A stretch of 64,000 nt of DNA from Oceanimonas pelagia (lineage in GTDB: Bacteria > Pseudomonadota > Gammaproteobacteria > Enterobacterales > Aeromonadaceae). The notes under the pieces were generated by a model. The model saw only the letters and a program-made list of their open reading frames with translations, was not told the DNA's origin and did not search any database. The DNA lies in assembly GCF_030849025.1 (NCBI RefSeq), contig NZ_CP118224.1:2216001-2280000 (forward strand). The letters are read 5' to 3'. This document shows positions 23,536 through 32,434 of the stretch, one piece after another. Made by a program: the position numbers and the translations under genes. Within the stretch, counting starts at the first letter, position 1, and every line of letters begins with the position of its first letter.

Positions 23536-23670
23536 GATGGCGACAATCTGAGCGAAAATGAAAGACGCTCAGAGTGACAGCACAGGGTGGGGCTGAACAA
23601 GTCCTGGCCGTTCAATATCGGGGATGGATCACTTTTCTCGCGGCCCGTGGCCCTGAGCGCGCATAAAAAC

Positions 23671-23700
23671 AAAAACCCCCGGCACAAGCCAGGGGTTTTG
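23671..23700 (-). terminator. glcB terminator
   Basis: On the minus strand AAAACCCCTGG...CCGGGGGTTTTT, a GC stem followed by a long T-run, begins about 18 bases after the glcB stop codon. Confidence 0.9.
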
Positions 23701-23718
23701 GGTCCGCAACAGCCGGGT

Positions 23719-25896
23719 TTAACCCTGGGCTTTCAGCTTGCGACGGTAGGCGTGCAGCAGCGGCTCGGTGTAACCGCTGGGCTGGGTGGTGCCTTCGAAC
23801 ACCAGGGCACAGGCGGCCTGGAAGGCCACGCCGTCAAAGCCCGGCGCCATGTTGCGATACAGCGGATCGCCGGCGTTCTGCTCGTCCACCACCGCGGCCA
23901 TGCGCTTCATGGTTTCCATCACCTGCTCTTCGGTGCAGATGCCGTGACGCAGCCAGTTGGCAATGTGCTGAGCGGAAATACGCAGGGTAGCGCGATCTTC
24001 CATCAGGCCCACGTTGTTGATGTCGGGCACCTTGGAGCAGCCCACCCCCTGGTCAATCCAGCGCACCACATAGCCCAGAATGCCCTGAGCATTGTTGTCC
24101 AGCTCGTTCTGGATTTCTTCCGCGGTCAGGGCATCCTTGTCGGCCTGGGTCAGCAGCGGAATGGTCAGCAGGTCGTCCAGGCTGGCCGGCTCGCGGGACT
24201 TGAGCTCGTCCTGACGGGCCTTCACGTTCACCTGATGATAGTGGGTCACGTGCAGGGTGGCGGCGGTCGGAGACGGCACCCAGGCGGTGTTGGCACCGGC
24301 CAGCGGGTGGGCAATCTTCTGCTCCAGCATGTCGGCCATGTTGTCGGGAATGGCCCACATGCCCTTGCCGATTTGCGCCTTGCCCTGCAGGCCGGCGGCC
24401 AGACCCACGTCCACGTTGTTGTTTTCGTAGGACTGGATCCAGGCCTGCTGCTTCATGTCGCCCTTGCGAACAACCGGGCCGGCTTCCATGCTGGTGTGAA
24501 TTTCGTCACCGGTGCGATCCAGGAAGCCGGTGTTGATGAACACCACGCGCTCGCGGGCTTCGTAAATGGCGGACTTCAGGTTGGCGCTGGTACGACGCTC
24601 TTCATCCATGATGCCCACTTTCAGGGTGTTTTTGGCCAGACCCAGTACCTGCTCGATGCGCTCGAACAGCTCCACCGCAAAGGCCACTTCTTCCGGGCCG
24701 TGCATCTTGGGCTTGACGATGTACACACTGCCGGTGCGGGAGTTGCGGAACTTGCCGTTGCCCTTCAGGTCGTGAATGGCGATCAGGCAGGTGACCAGGC
24801 CATCGATGATGCCTTCCGGCACCTCGTTGCCGTCCTTGTCGAGCACAGCGTCGTTGGTCATCAGGTGACCCACGTTGCGCACGAACAGCAGGCTGCGGCC
24901 GTGCAGGGTAAAGGCTTCACCCTGCGGGTTCAGGTATTCGCGATCCGGGTTCAGCGCACGAACGATTTCCTTGTCGCCCTTCTTCACTTTCTGGGTCAGG
25001 GTGCCTTTCATCAGGCCCAGCCAGTTGCGGTATACGCCGACCTTGTCTTCGGCGTCGACGGCGGCCACAGAGTCTTCGCAGTCCATGATGGTGGACAGGG
25101 CGGCTTCAACGATCAGGTCCTTGATGCCGGCCTTGTCGAGCTGGGCAACCGGGTTGCTGGCGTCGAACTGCAGCTCGATGTGCAGGCCGTTGTTGCGCAC
25201 CAGCACGGAAGTCGGGGCGGCGGTGTCGCCCTTGTAGCCGGCGAACTTGTCGGCATCGGCCAGAGTGGTGGTGTCGCCGTTTTCCAGGGTGATCTGCAGC
25301 TGACCGTTCACCACCTGGTAAGCGGTGGCGTCGGCATGGCTGCCGGCGGCCAGGGGAGCGGCCTGATCCAGCAGGTTACGCCCCCAGGCGATCACCTTCT
25401 CGGCGCGGCGCGGGTTCAGGGTCTTGGTCTTTTCGGCGCCATCGGTTTCGGGAATGGCGTCGCTGCCGTACAGGGCGTCATACAGGCTGCCCCAGCGCGC
25501 GTTGGCGGCGTTCAGGCAGTAACGGGCGTTGTTCACCGGCACGACCAGCTGCGGACCGGCCAGGGTGGCCAGCTCGGCGTCAACATTGGTGGTGGTGATC
25601 TGGTAGTCTTCCACCACCGGCACCAGATAACCGATGTCGGTCAGGAATTGCTTGTAGGCCGCAGCATCGTGGGGTTTGCCGGCGTTGGCGCGGTGCCATT
25701 CGTCGATCTGACGCTGCAGCGTTTCACGCTTTTCCAGCAGGGCGCGGTTCTTGGGGGCCAGATCATTAACGATCTGCTCCATGCCATTCCAGAACGCGGC
25801 GGGCTCAACGCCGGTACCGGGAATGATTTCATTTACTACCAGATCATGTAGAACGGTAGCGACTTGCAAAGTGCCGAGGTGAGTACGTTCCGTCAT
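23719..25896 (-). CDS. glcB: Malate synthase G
   Basis: The 725-residue product is the size of E. coli GlcB (723 aa). It carries landmark segments such as [39 protein letters not shown] with the metal-binding acidic residues, [29 protein letters not shown] and [18 protein letters not shown]. It condenses glyoxylate with acetyl-CoA to malate in the glyoxylate/glycolate pathways. No glc operon partner lies beside it, so it is monocistronic here. A candidate promoter lies about 75 bases upstream and a terminator follows. Confidence 0.97.
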   Translation of the reverse strand: MTERTHLGTLQVATVLHDLVVNEIIPGTGVEPAAFWNGMEQIVNDLAPKNRALLEKRETLQRQIDEWHRANAGKPHDAAAYKQFLTDIGYLVPVVEDYQITTTNVDAELATLAGPQLVVPVNNARYCLNAANARWGSLYDALYGSDAIPETDGAEKTKTLNPRRAEKVIAWGRNLLDQAAPLAAGSHADATAYQVVNGQLQITLENGDTTTLADADKFAGYKGDTAAPTSVLVRNNGLHIELQFDASNPVAQLDKAGIKDLIVEAALSTIMDCEDSVAAVDAEDKVGVYRNWLGLMKGTLTQKVKKGDKEIVRALNPDREYLNPQGEAFTLHGRSLLFVRNVGHLMTNDAVLDKDGNEVPEGIIDGLVTCLIAIHDLKGNGKFRNSRTGSVYIVKPKMHGPEEVAFAVELFERIEQVLGLAKNTLKVGIMDEERRTSANLKSAIYEARERVVFINTGFLDRTGDEIHTSMEAGPVVRKGDMKQQAWIQSYENNNVDVGLAAGLQGKAQIGKGMWAIPDNMADMLEQKIAHPLAGANTAWVPSPTAATLHVTHYHQVNVKARQDELKSREPASLDDLLTIPLLTQADKDALTAEEIQNELDNNAQGILGYVVRWIDQGVGCSKVPDINNVGLMEDRATLRISAQHIANWLRHGICTEEQVMETMKRMAAVVDEQNAGDPLYRNMAPGFDGVAFQAACALVFEGTTQPSGYTEPLLHAYRRKLKAQG

Positions 25897-25969
25897 AGTT
25901 GCTTCTTCTATTCTAGTTGTCAGTAGTGTTCAATCGACCGATCACTAACCCTAATCGCTTGGGAGCGAT

Positions 25970-25998
25970 AGTTTACCCGCGAAGACGGGTCTAGGCAA
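25970..25998 (-). promoter_or_regulatory. Candidate glcB promoter
   Basis: On the minus strand TTGCCT (25998-25993) and TAAACT (25975-25970) are separated by 17 bp, about 75 bases before the glcB start codon. The rest of the 354-base gap between glcB and phoU is AT-rich upstream of this promoter and holds no gene. Confidence 0.5.
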
Positions 25999-26180
25999 AG
26001 TCGAATTGCAATATATGGTCACAGGATCTTCACAAATTGTGAATAAAAAATCACGCACTTTGTAATACTCAATACAATTCAATGAGATAATGTCTACGTT
26101 CCGTGTTTTATATCCCGGGTTCAGGATCAAACAGGATCCTGTGCGGATCCTCCCCTGCAAGCATCCGCCCTTGCCCGGAT

Positions 26181-26211
26181 AAAAAACAAAAAACGCGCCG
26201 AAGCGCGTTTT
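26181..26211 (-). terminator. phoU (pst operon) terminator
   Basis: On the minus strand AAAACGCGC/GCGCGTTTT with a 4-nt loop is followed by a T-run broken by one G. It begins about 40 bases after the phoU stop. Confidence 0.9.
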
Positions 26212-26250
26212 GAAGTCAGTCACAGCCATCCCGGTCGCGGCCGGGCCGGC

Positions 26251-26955
26251 TCAGTCCAGCATGCTGTGAATGTCTTCGTCGCTGGTATGGCGCACGTCCT
26301 TGCCCTTGACGAAGTAGATGATGTATTCGCAGATATGCTGTACCCGGTCCCCGACCCGCTCCAGCGAGCGGGCACACCAGAGCACGTTGAGCACATGGGG
26401 AATGGAGCGGGGATCCTCCATCATGAAGGTCATCAGCTCACGAATGATGGACTCGTATTCCCGGTCCACCTTGTCGTCTTCCTTGTGCACCTCGATGGCC
26501 GCTTCCACGTCCATGCGGGCAAAGGCATCCAGCGCCTCGTGCAGCATGCGCACGGTACGCCGGCCCATGTTTTCCATCGACACCAGCGGCGGCTGTTTCT
26601 TGTTGGCGTTGTCGAGCAGCATCATGCCGATGCGCTTGGCCACGTCGCCGATGCGCTCCAGATCGGTGATGGTCTTGATGATGGCGAGCACCAGGCGCAA
26701 ATCCGAGGCCGCCGGCTGACGCTTGGCGATAATGCGGGTGCATTCCTCGTCGATCTGCACTTCCAGGGCGTTGACCTTATGGTCGTTGGCCACGATCTGG
26801 CGGGCCAGATCCATGTTCTGCTCGTGAATGGCGGTAATGGCGTCGGTGAGCTGCTGTTCCACCAGGCCACCCATCACCAGCACCTGGTTGAGCACCCCTT
26901 CCAGCTCGGCGTTGAACTGGCCGGAAATGTGTTTGTTGAGATTCAGCTTGTCCAT
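26251..26955 (-). CDS. phoU: Phosphate signalling protein PhoU
   Basis: The 234-residue, all-helical product has two PhoU domains, with the metal-binding-type repeats [19 protein letters not shown] and [15 protein letters not shown]. PhoU connects the Pst transporter to the PhoR sensor and keeps the Pho regulon off when phosphate is plentiful. It is the last gene of the pstC-pstA-pstB-phoU operon, 14 bases after pstB, and a terminator follows. The size is normal. Confidence 0.96.
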   Translation of the reverse strand: MDKLNLNKHISGQFNAELEGVLNQVLVMGGLVEQQLTDAITAIHEQNMDLARQIVANDHKVNALEVQIDEECTRIIAKRQPAASDLRLVLAIIKTITDLERIGDVAKRIGMMLLDNANKKQPPLVSMENMGRRTVRMLHEALDAFARMDVEAAIEVHKEDDKVDREYESIIRELMTFMMEDPRSIPHVLNVLWCARSLERVGDRVQHICEYIIYFVKGKDVRHTSDEDIHSMLD

Positions 26956-26969
26956 TCTTGCAGAGCTCC

Positions 26970-27788
26970 TTAGCCGTAACGACCGGTGATGTAGTCTTCG
27001 GTCTTTTTCTTGCTGGGGGTGGTAAACAGAGTGTTGGTGTCGGCGTATTCAATCAGCTCGCCCATGTACATGAAGGCGGTCTGATCCGACACCCGCGCCG
27101 CCTGCTGCATGTTGTGGGTCACGATCACCACAGTGTACTGCTCTTTGAGGGTGTTGATCAGCTCTTCGATCACCAGGGTAGAAATGGGATCCAGCGCCGA
27201 GGTGGGTTCGTCGAGCAACAGCACCTCCGGCTCGATGGCGATGGCCCGGGCGATCACCAGACGCTGCTGCTGGCCACCGGACAGGCCAAAGGCGTTGTCG
27301 TGCAGCCGGTCCTTCACCTCGTCCCACAGCGCCGCGCCACGCAGGGAGCGCTCCACCGCCTCGTCCAGCCGGCGACGGTCGTTGATGCCCTGCAGCCGCA
27401 GGCCGTACACCACGTTCTCGTAAATGGACTTGGGAAAGGGATTGGGGCGCTGAAACACCATGCCCACCCGGCGGCGCAGGGCGGCCACATCCACTTCCTT
27501 GCCGTAGATGTTCTGGTTGTGCAGCAGGATCTCACCCTCGATGCGGCAGGTCTCCACCAGGTCGTTCATGCGGTTGATGCAGCGCAGCAGGGTGGACTTG
27601 CCACAGCCGGACGGACCGATAAAGGCGGTCACCTGGCCCTTGGCAATTTTCATATCCACATTGAACAGCGCCTGCTTGGCGCCGTAATACAGGTTCAGCC
27701 CGCGCACTTCCAGCGCGGTCTGCTCTTCGCTCAGGCGGCCAAGATCCAGGGTGGTGTCCTGACTCAGGGGGGTCGCTACGTTAATCAT
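26970..27788 (-). CDS. pstB: Phosphate ABC transporter ATP-binding protein PstB
   Basis: The 272-residue product has Walker [10 protein letters not shown], the Q-loop in [12 protein letters not shown], the ABC signature LSGGQQQR, Walker [12 protein letters not shown] and the H-loop VTHNMQ. It powers phosphate import through PstA and PstC. It lies between pstA and phoU with short gaps. An N-terminal extension of about 25 residues before the ABC domain is within the normal range. Confidence 0.97.
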   Translation of the reverse strand: MINVATPLSQDTTLDLGRLSEEQTALEVRGLNLYYGAKQALFNVDMKIAKGQVTAFIGPSGCGKSTLLRCINRMNDLVETCRIEGEILLHNQNIYGKEVDVAALRRRVGMVFQRPNPFPKSIYENVVYGLRLQGINDRRRLDEAVERSLRGAALWDEVKDRLHDNAFGLSGGQQQRLVIARAIAIEPEVLLLDEPTSALDPISTLVIEELINTLKEQYTVVIVTHNMQQAARVSDQTAFMYMGELIEYADTNTLFTTPSKKKTEDYITGRYG

Positions 27789-27820
27789 GTTTCTATACCT
27801 CTAACAAGTGGCCGGCCGAA

Positions 27821-29470
27821 TTACTGATCCAGCGAGCGGAATTTTTCACGCAGATGGTTGCGAATGCCGATAGCGGTCAGGTTCAGGCCCACGATCACCG
27901 TGACCAGCAAAAACGAGGTCGCATACACCAGCGGGCGCGCCGCCTCCACGTTGGGGCTCTGAAAACCCACGTCGTAAATATGAAAGCCCAGGTGCATGAA
28001 CTTGCGGTCCAGATGCAGATAGGGGAAGTTGCCGTCCACCGGCAGGTTGGGCGCCAGCTTGACCACGCCCACCAGCATCAGCGGCGCCACCTCGCCCGCG
28101 GCCCGGGCAATGGCCAGGATCAGGCCGGTCATGATCGCCGGGCTGGCCATGGGAATGATGATCCGCCACAGGGTCTCGGCCTTGGTGGCACCCAGCGCCA
28201 GCGAGCCCTGGCGCACCGAGGCGGGAATGCGTGACAGGCCTTCCTCGGTGGACACGATCACCACCGGCAGGGTGAGAATGGCCAGGGTCAGCGCCGACCA
28301 CAACACCCCGGGGGAGCCAAAGGTAGGCGTGGGCAGGGCTTCCGGGTAAAACAGCTTGTCGAGCGAGCCACCCAGCATATAGACGAAAAAGCCCAGGCCA
28401 AACACGCCGTATACAATGGAGGGCACCCCCGCCAGGTTGATCACCGCGATGCGAATGATCTTGGTCAGGTTGTTCTTGCCGGCGTATTCATGCAGGTAGA
28501 TGGCGGCCACCACCCCCAGCGGGGTGACGATAATGGCCATCAGGATCACCATGAACACGGTGCCGAAAATGGCCGGGAACACGCCGCCCTCGGTGTTGGC
28601 TTCCCGCGGCTCACCGCTGATGAACTTGCCCATTTCACCGAACCAGTGACCGGTCTGGGCCAGCCAGCTCATGTCGTTGGGCCAGGCCACATCCAGCACT
28701 TCACCCAGCGAGATCGTCACCTCCTGACCGCGCATGTCGCGCACCACCACGCTGTCGCGGCGTGCCTGCTCGCGCAGTTCAAACAGTTCCTTTTCCAGCA
28801 CCTGATAGTCGGCACGCAGTTGCTGCTCCTGAGCCTGAATATCGGCCAGCGCGGCGTCGGTCAGTTCGCCGTCCAGCTCCAGCCCGCGCTGCTTCAGACG
28901 CAGCCGCTCCAGCTGGTGGTTGATGGCACCGATGTCGCCCTTTTGCAGATCGTCCATGCGCTCGTTGAGCTCGCTCACCCGTTCGATGCGCGCCAGCAAC
29001 TGCTCACGTACGTCGCCGGCCACGGCATTGCCGTTTTCCTGCACGCGCTCCACGTAGCCGTAGAAGTTGCCGTTGTGAGAGCGCTCCAGCACCGCCAGAT
29101 TGACCGGCTCGCTGCGGGAGACGATGTCGGTTTCCAGCAACCAGCGAAAGTCCAGGGGCACAAATTCCCGGTTGCCGGTTTTCACCAGGTAGCGGGTCAG
29201 GGTGTCGTCGGTCACCCCTTCCAGCGCCAGGCCGGCACCGCGCAGCTGGGCCACCGGCACCTGTTCGCGGTCGTGAATTTCCCCGATAACGGTATAGCGC
29301 TCCCCTTGCGGGGTACTCAGTTGCCACTCATAGATGGTGTGCGGCCAGAAGTAGGTCAGGCCGCGCCAGCCGATCATCAGCAGCAGGCCCAGCACCGCCA
29401 CCAGGCTGAGGCTTACCGCCCCGCCGGTCATCCAGATCCAGGGCGCACCCGATTTGAACCATTTACTCAT
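27821..29470 (-). CDS. pstA: Phosphate ABC transporter permease PstA, long form
   Basis: The C-terminal half (from about residue 290) is a standard PstA permease with five to six membrane spans and the EAA-type loop IPASVRQGSLALGATKAETLWR. The protein is 549 residues, against 296 in E. coli. The extra N-terminal part has one membrane span near residues 13-34, a mixed region, and a long coiled coil around 160-245 (for example LERLRLKQRGLELDG). Long forms like this are known from marine gammaproteobacteria. The extension probably sits outside the membrane and pairs with the long PstC. It is 12 bases after pstC. Confidence 0.93.
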   Translation of the reverse strand: MSKWFKSGAPWIWMTGGAVSLSLVAVLGLLLMIGWRGLTYFWPHTIYEWQLSTPQGERYTVIGEIHDREQVPVAQLRGAGLALEGVTDDTLTRYLVKTGNREFVPLDFRWLLETDIVSRSEPVNLAVLERSHNGNFYGYVERVQENGNAVAGDVREQLLARIERVSELNERMDDLQKGDIGAINHQLERLRLKQRGLELDGELTDAALADIQAQEQQLRADYQVLEKELFELREQARRDSVVVRDMRGQEVTISLGEVLDVAWPNDMSWLAQTGHWFGEMGKFISGEPREANTEGGVFPAIFGTVFMVILMAIIVTPLGVVAAIYLHEYAGKNNLTKIIRIAVINLAGVPSIVYGVFGLGFFVYMLGGSLDKLFYPEALPTPTFGSPGVLWSALTLAILTLPVVIVSTEEGLSRIPASVRQGSLALGATKAETLWRIIIPMASPAIMTGLILAIARAAGEVAPLMLVGVVKLAPNLPVDGNFPYLHLDRKFMHLGFHIYDVGFQSPNVEAARPLVYATSFLLVTVIVGLNLTAIGIRNHLREKFRSLDQ

Positions 29471-29482
29471 TCGTTTCGCCCC

Positions 29483-31702
29483 TTACATTGAGCTGTACTT
29501 GTCACGCAGCCGCTGACGCACGAACTCCGCAACCGTGTTGAACAGGAAGGTGAAGACAAAGAGCACAAAGGCTGCCAGGAACAGCACCCGGTAGTGGGAG
29601 CTGTTCACCTCCGCTTCCGGCATTTCCACCGCGATGTTGGCGGCCAGGGTACGCATGCCGTTGAAGATGCTGAAGTCCATCACCGGGGTGTTGCCGGTGG
29701 CCATCAGCACTATCATGGTTTCCCCCACGGCCCGGCCCAGGCCCATCATCACCGCCGAGAAGATACCCGGGCTAGCGGTGAGCATCACTACCCGGGTCAG
29801 GGTCTGCCAGGGGGTGGCGCCCAGCGCCAGGGAGCCGTTGGTCAGGTGCCGGGGCACCGAGAACACGGCGTCTTCGGCGATGGAGAAAATGGTCGGGATC
29901 ACCGCAAAGCCCATGGCAACGCCCACCACCAGAGAGTTGCGCTGGTCAAAGCCGATGCCCAGCTCGTTGGTGAGGAAGCCGCGGGCATCGCCGCCGAAAA
30001 AGGCGCTTTCCACCGCCGGACTGAAGGCAAAGCAGGCCCAGCCCACCAGCAGTACCACCGGCAGCAGCAGCAGACTCTGCCAGCCATCGGGCACGGCGTT
30101 ACGGATGTGCTTGGGCAGGTGGTACCAGACAAAGGCGGTCAGCAGAATGCCCGCGGGCATCAGCACCAGCACCATAACCACACCCGGCAGGTGGGTTTCA
30201 ATCAGCGGCGCCAGCCACAGGCCGGCCAGAAAACCGAGGATCACCGTGGGCAGGGCTTCCATGATCTCCACCGTGGGCTTGACCACCTTGCGCAGCCCCG
30301 GCGACATGAAATAGGCGGTGTACACGGCGCCGGCAATGGCGATGGGCACCGCAAACAGCAGGGCATAGAAGGCCGCCTTGATGGTGCCGAAGGAAATGGG
30401 CACCAGACTCAGCTTGGCTTCAAAGTCGCTGCTGCCGGAGGTGGACTGCCACACATACTGGGGCTCGGGATAGCCTTCGTACCAGACCTTGGTCCACAGC
30501 GCCCGCCAGGTCACTTCCGGGTGTTCGTTTTCCACCTCAAAGGTGGACAGGCTGTCGCCCTCGGCCACCAGCAGCAGGTTGTTGCGCGGCGACAGGGCCA
30601 GGGCCGACACGTCCTGGCCGGCCAGCCGCTCGGAAAACAGATGGCTGCCGCCGGTGGTATGGAAAATGTCCACATCGCCCCGCGTGCTCACGGTCACAAA
30701 GCCCTTGCGGTTGATCTCGTTGGCGATGTGCGCCACCGGCCCGGCGGCCTTGAACTGGCGAATGAAGGTAAATTCGCGCTTGCCGTCCTTCGCCACCTCA
30801 AACCACTGGGACACCACGCCGTTGTCGTTGCCCACCAGCAGGGAATTGCCACCGGCCAGCAGGATCATGGCGCTGATGTTGCCCCCCTGGGCATTCATGG
30901 GAATGACCGAGCGCAGCCGCACCTTGTGAATGTTGCGCACGTCATACACCGACACTTCGTTGCCGCTGCGCACGAACATAAAACGCAGATTGGGGGTCAC
31001 CAGGATCTGATCCACCCGTGCCGGCAGGCCGGGAATGGCCACCTGAGTGGGAGACAGCTCCAGCTCGCCGGTGAGGAAGTTTTCCTTGCCGGAGAAGCGG
31101 GTCAGCACGATGTCGCCACCGGCCACCACCGCCGCCGCCAGCAGATCTTCGCCATTGGTGGCAAAACTCAGCCGCTCCAGCGCCCGGCCCTGCGCATCCA
31201 CCTGCAGCGGAGCCTCGCCAAAGGGCCAGGTAATGCCGGGAGTAATGGTGCGCACGTTGTCCGGATAGCTGACGCTGAATTTGGGCGCCAGCACCTGCAT
31301 GGTGCCGTCGCTCAGGCCATAAGCCACCATCGGCTTGGCATCACTGGCGGTTGCCGTGGTGATGTCGCCGGTCAAGGTCTCGCTGGCCAGCAGCGCGCCT
31401 CCCTGCAGCAGGGAGTAAAAACGCACCTCGCCGCCGGCGGAAAAGGTAAAGGCCTGCTCGTTCTGCTCTTCCACTCCCAGCAGCAACGGGGTCTCGTTGT
31501 TCGCCAGGGTCAGTTGCCCGGCGGGCTCCACGCTGGCGCCGTCGAAGATGGGTTTGACCACATACAACAGGTAGAAAAAAATCAGCAGCAGGGCCACCAG
31601 CACGATAATACCGCCGGCGGTCACGCCCATTTGGGCCGCTCTGTCCTTGAGCCAGCGCTTGCGGCTGCCGGTCAGGGCCATGGTTTGAGTCTGGGTTGAC
31701 AT
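29483..31702 (-). CDS. pstC: Phosphate ABC transporter permease PstC, long form
   Basis: The 739-residue product is more than twice the length of E. coli PstC (319 aa). After a membrane span near residues 31-50 comes a beta-rich region of roughly 380 residues, with recurring short strands that look like a propeller (for example VSVYDVRNIHKVRLRSVIPM and SALALSPRNNLLLVAEGDS). The permease domain with the conserved loop LTNGSLALGATPWQTLTR follows. It is the first gene of the operon and its promoter carries a Pho box. The role of the large extra domain is unknown. Confidence 0.93.
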   Translation of the reverse strand: MSTQTQTMALTGSRKRWLKDRAAQMGVTAGGIIVLVALLLIFFYLLYVVKPIFDGASVEPAGQLTLANNETPLLLGVEEQNEQAFTFSAGGEVRFYSLLQGGALLASETLTGDITTATASDAKPMVAYGLSDGTMQVLAPKFSVSYPDNVRTITPGITWPFGEAPLQVDAQGRALERLSFATNGEDLLAAAVVAGGDIVLTRFSGKENFLTGELELSPTQVAIPGLPARVDQILVTPNLRFMFVRSGNEVSVYDVRNIHKVRLRSVIPMNAQGGNISAMILLAGGNSLLVGNDNGVVSQWFEVAKDGKREFTFIRQFKAAGPVAHIANEINRKGFVTVSTRGDVDIFHTTGGSHLFSERLAGQDVSALALSPRNNLLLVAEGDSLSTFEVENEHPEVTWRALWTKVWYEGYPEPQYVWQSTSGSSDFEAKLSLVPISFGTIKAAFYALLFAVPIAIAGAVYTAYFMSPGLRKVVKPTVEIMEALPTVILGFLAGLWLAPLIETHLPGVVMVLVLMPAGILLTAFVWYHLPKHIRNAVPDGWQSLLLLPVVLLVGWACFAFSPAVESAFFGGDARGFLTNELGIGFDQRNSLVVGVAMGFAVIPTIFSIAEDAVFSVPRHLTNGSLALGATPWQTLTRVVMLTASPGIFSAVMMGLGRAVGETMIVLMATGNTPVMDFSIFNGMRTLAANIAVEMPEAEVNSSHYRVLFLAAFVLFVFTFLFNTVAEFVRQRLRDKYSSM

Positions 31703-31733
31703 GCCGTCACTCCGTTACTTTGCAATTGCCTGC

Positions 31734-31767
31734 ATTCTATGGCGATCAAATGACAATTTTGTTACAG
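31734..31767 (-). promoter_or_regulatory. Pho box and -10 of the pstCAB-phoU operon
   Basis: On the minus strand CTGTAACAAAATTGTCAT (31767-31750) is an 11-bp-period PhoB site. Exactly 10 bp later comes the -10 element TAGAAT (31739-31734). This is the known architecture of PhoB-activated promoters, in which PhoB replaces the -35 element. Confidence 0.88.
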
Positions 31768-31857
31768 AGCACAAAAGCCGCAAGTCTCCCCCTGTAAAAA
31801 ACATCGCTGGCGTGTATCTTGAACGGTGCACGATGTCATCATTCAAGGAGAGAACCC

Positions 31858-32358
31858 ATGAAAACCCTGGTCGCCACCCTGATTGGCCCCGACAAGACCG
31901 GCCTGGTCCGGCAACTGGCCGCCCTTATCCGCCGGCATCACGGCAGCTGGCAGAGCAGCGCCATGAGCGAGCTGGCCGGCTATTTCGCCGGTATTGTGGA
32001 AATTCGCGTGCCCGCCGAGCACAGCGCGGCACTGGAACAGGCGCTGACCTCCCTGCCCGATTTTCAGGTGCAGCTGGTGGAAGGCCAAAGCCCCACGCCC
32101 CGTGGCCAGCAGCTCAGGCTGACGGTTACCGCCAACGACCGGGTCGGCATCATCGACGAGGTGACCGACATCATCAACGGCCTCAACATCAGTGTGCACA
32201 GCCTGAAAACCGACAGCCACCCGGCGCCCATCACGGGCATTCCCCTGTTTGAAGTACAAAGCACCCTGGTGCTGCCCCACGGCCAGACCCTGGGCGACCT
32301 GCAACAACGGCTGGAAGCCCTGAGCGACGATCTGGTGGTGGACATAGATCTCATTTGA
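31858..32358 (+). CDS. GcvR-like double-ACT-domain regulator
   Basis: The 166-residue product has two ACT domains, MKTLVATLIGPDKTGLVRQLAALI and LRLTVTANDRVGIIDEVTDIINGLNISVHSLKT, like GcvR, the repressor partner of the glycine-cleavage activator GcvA. The start at 31858 follows AAGGAGAG; an in-frame ATG at 31819 is upstream of that ribosome site. It is transcribed divergently from pstC and precedes ppk1. Because GcvR paralogues are common, and this one sits among phosphate genes rather than near bcp or dapA, the exact ligand is uncertain. Confidence 0.75.
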   Translation: MKTLVATLIGPDKTGLVRQLAALIRRHHGSWQSSAMSELAGYFAGIVEIRVPAEHSAALEQALTSLPDFQVQLVEGQSPTPRGQQLRLTVTANDRVGIIDEVTDIINGLNISVHSLKTDSHPAPITGIPLFEVQSTLVLPHGQTLGDLQQRLEALSDDLVVDIDLI

Positions 32359-32359
32359 G

Positions 32360-32393
32360 TGGTCATTAAAATGTCATAATCATTTGTCATAAA
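32360..32393 (+). promoter_or_regulatory. Pho box and -10 of ppk1-ppx
   Basis: TGGTCATTAAAATGTCAT (32360-32377) is an 11-bp-period PhoB site. Exactly 10 bp downstream is CATAAA (32388-32393). A further TTGTCAT half-site lies at 32384-32390. The site starts one base after the upstream gene's stop codon, so ppk1 has its own phosphate-controlled promoter. Confidence 0.82.
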
Positions 32394-32434
32394 AAGTGCC
32401 CAAAAATGACAAATTAAATATAACGGGAAATACA

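Noticed and set aside
23587-25851. 754-codon + strand frame opposite glcB
   Set aside because: Antisense shadow of malate synthase G, with no family resemblance and no ribosome site.
29594-31699. 701-codon + strand frame opposite pstC
   Set aside because: Antisense shadow of pstC with low-complexity His/Gly/Gln composition.
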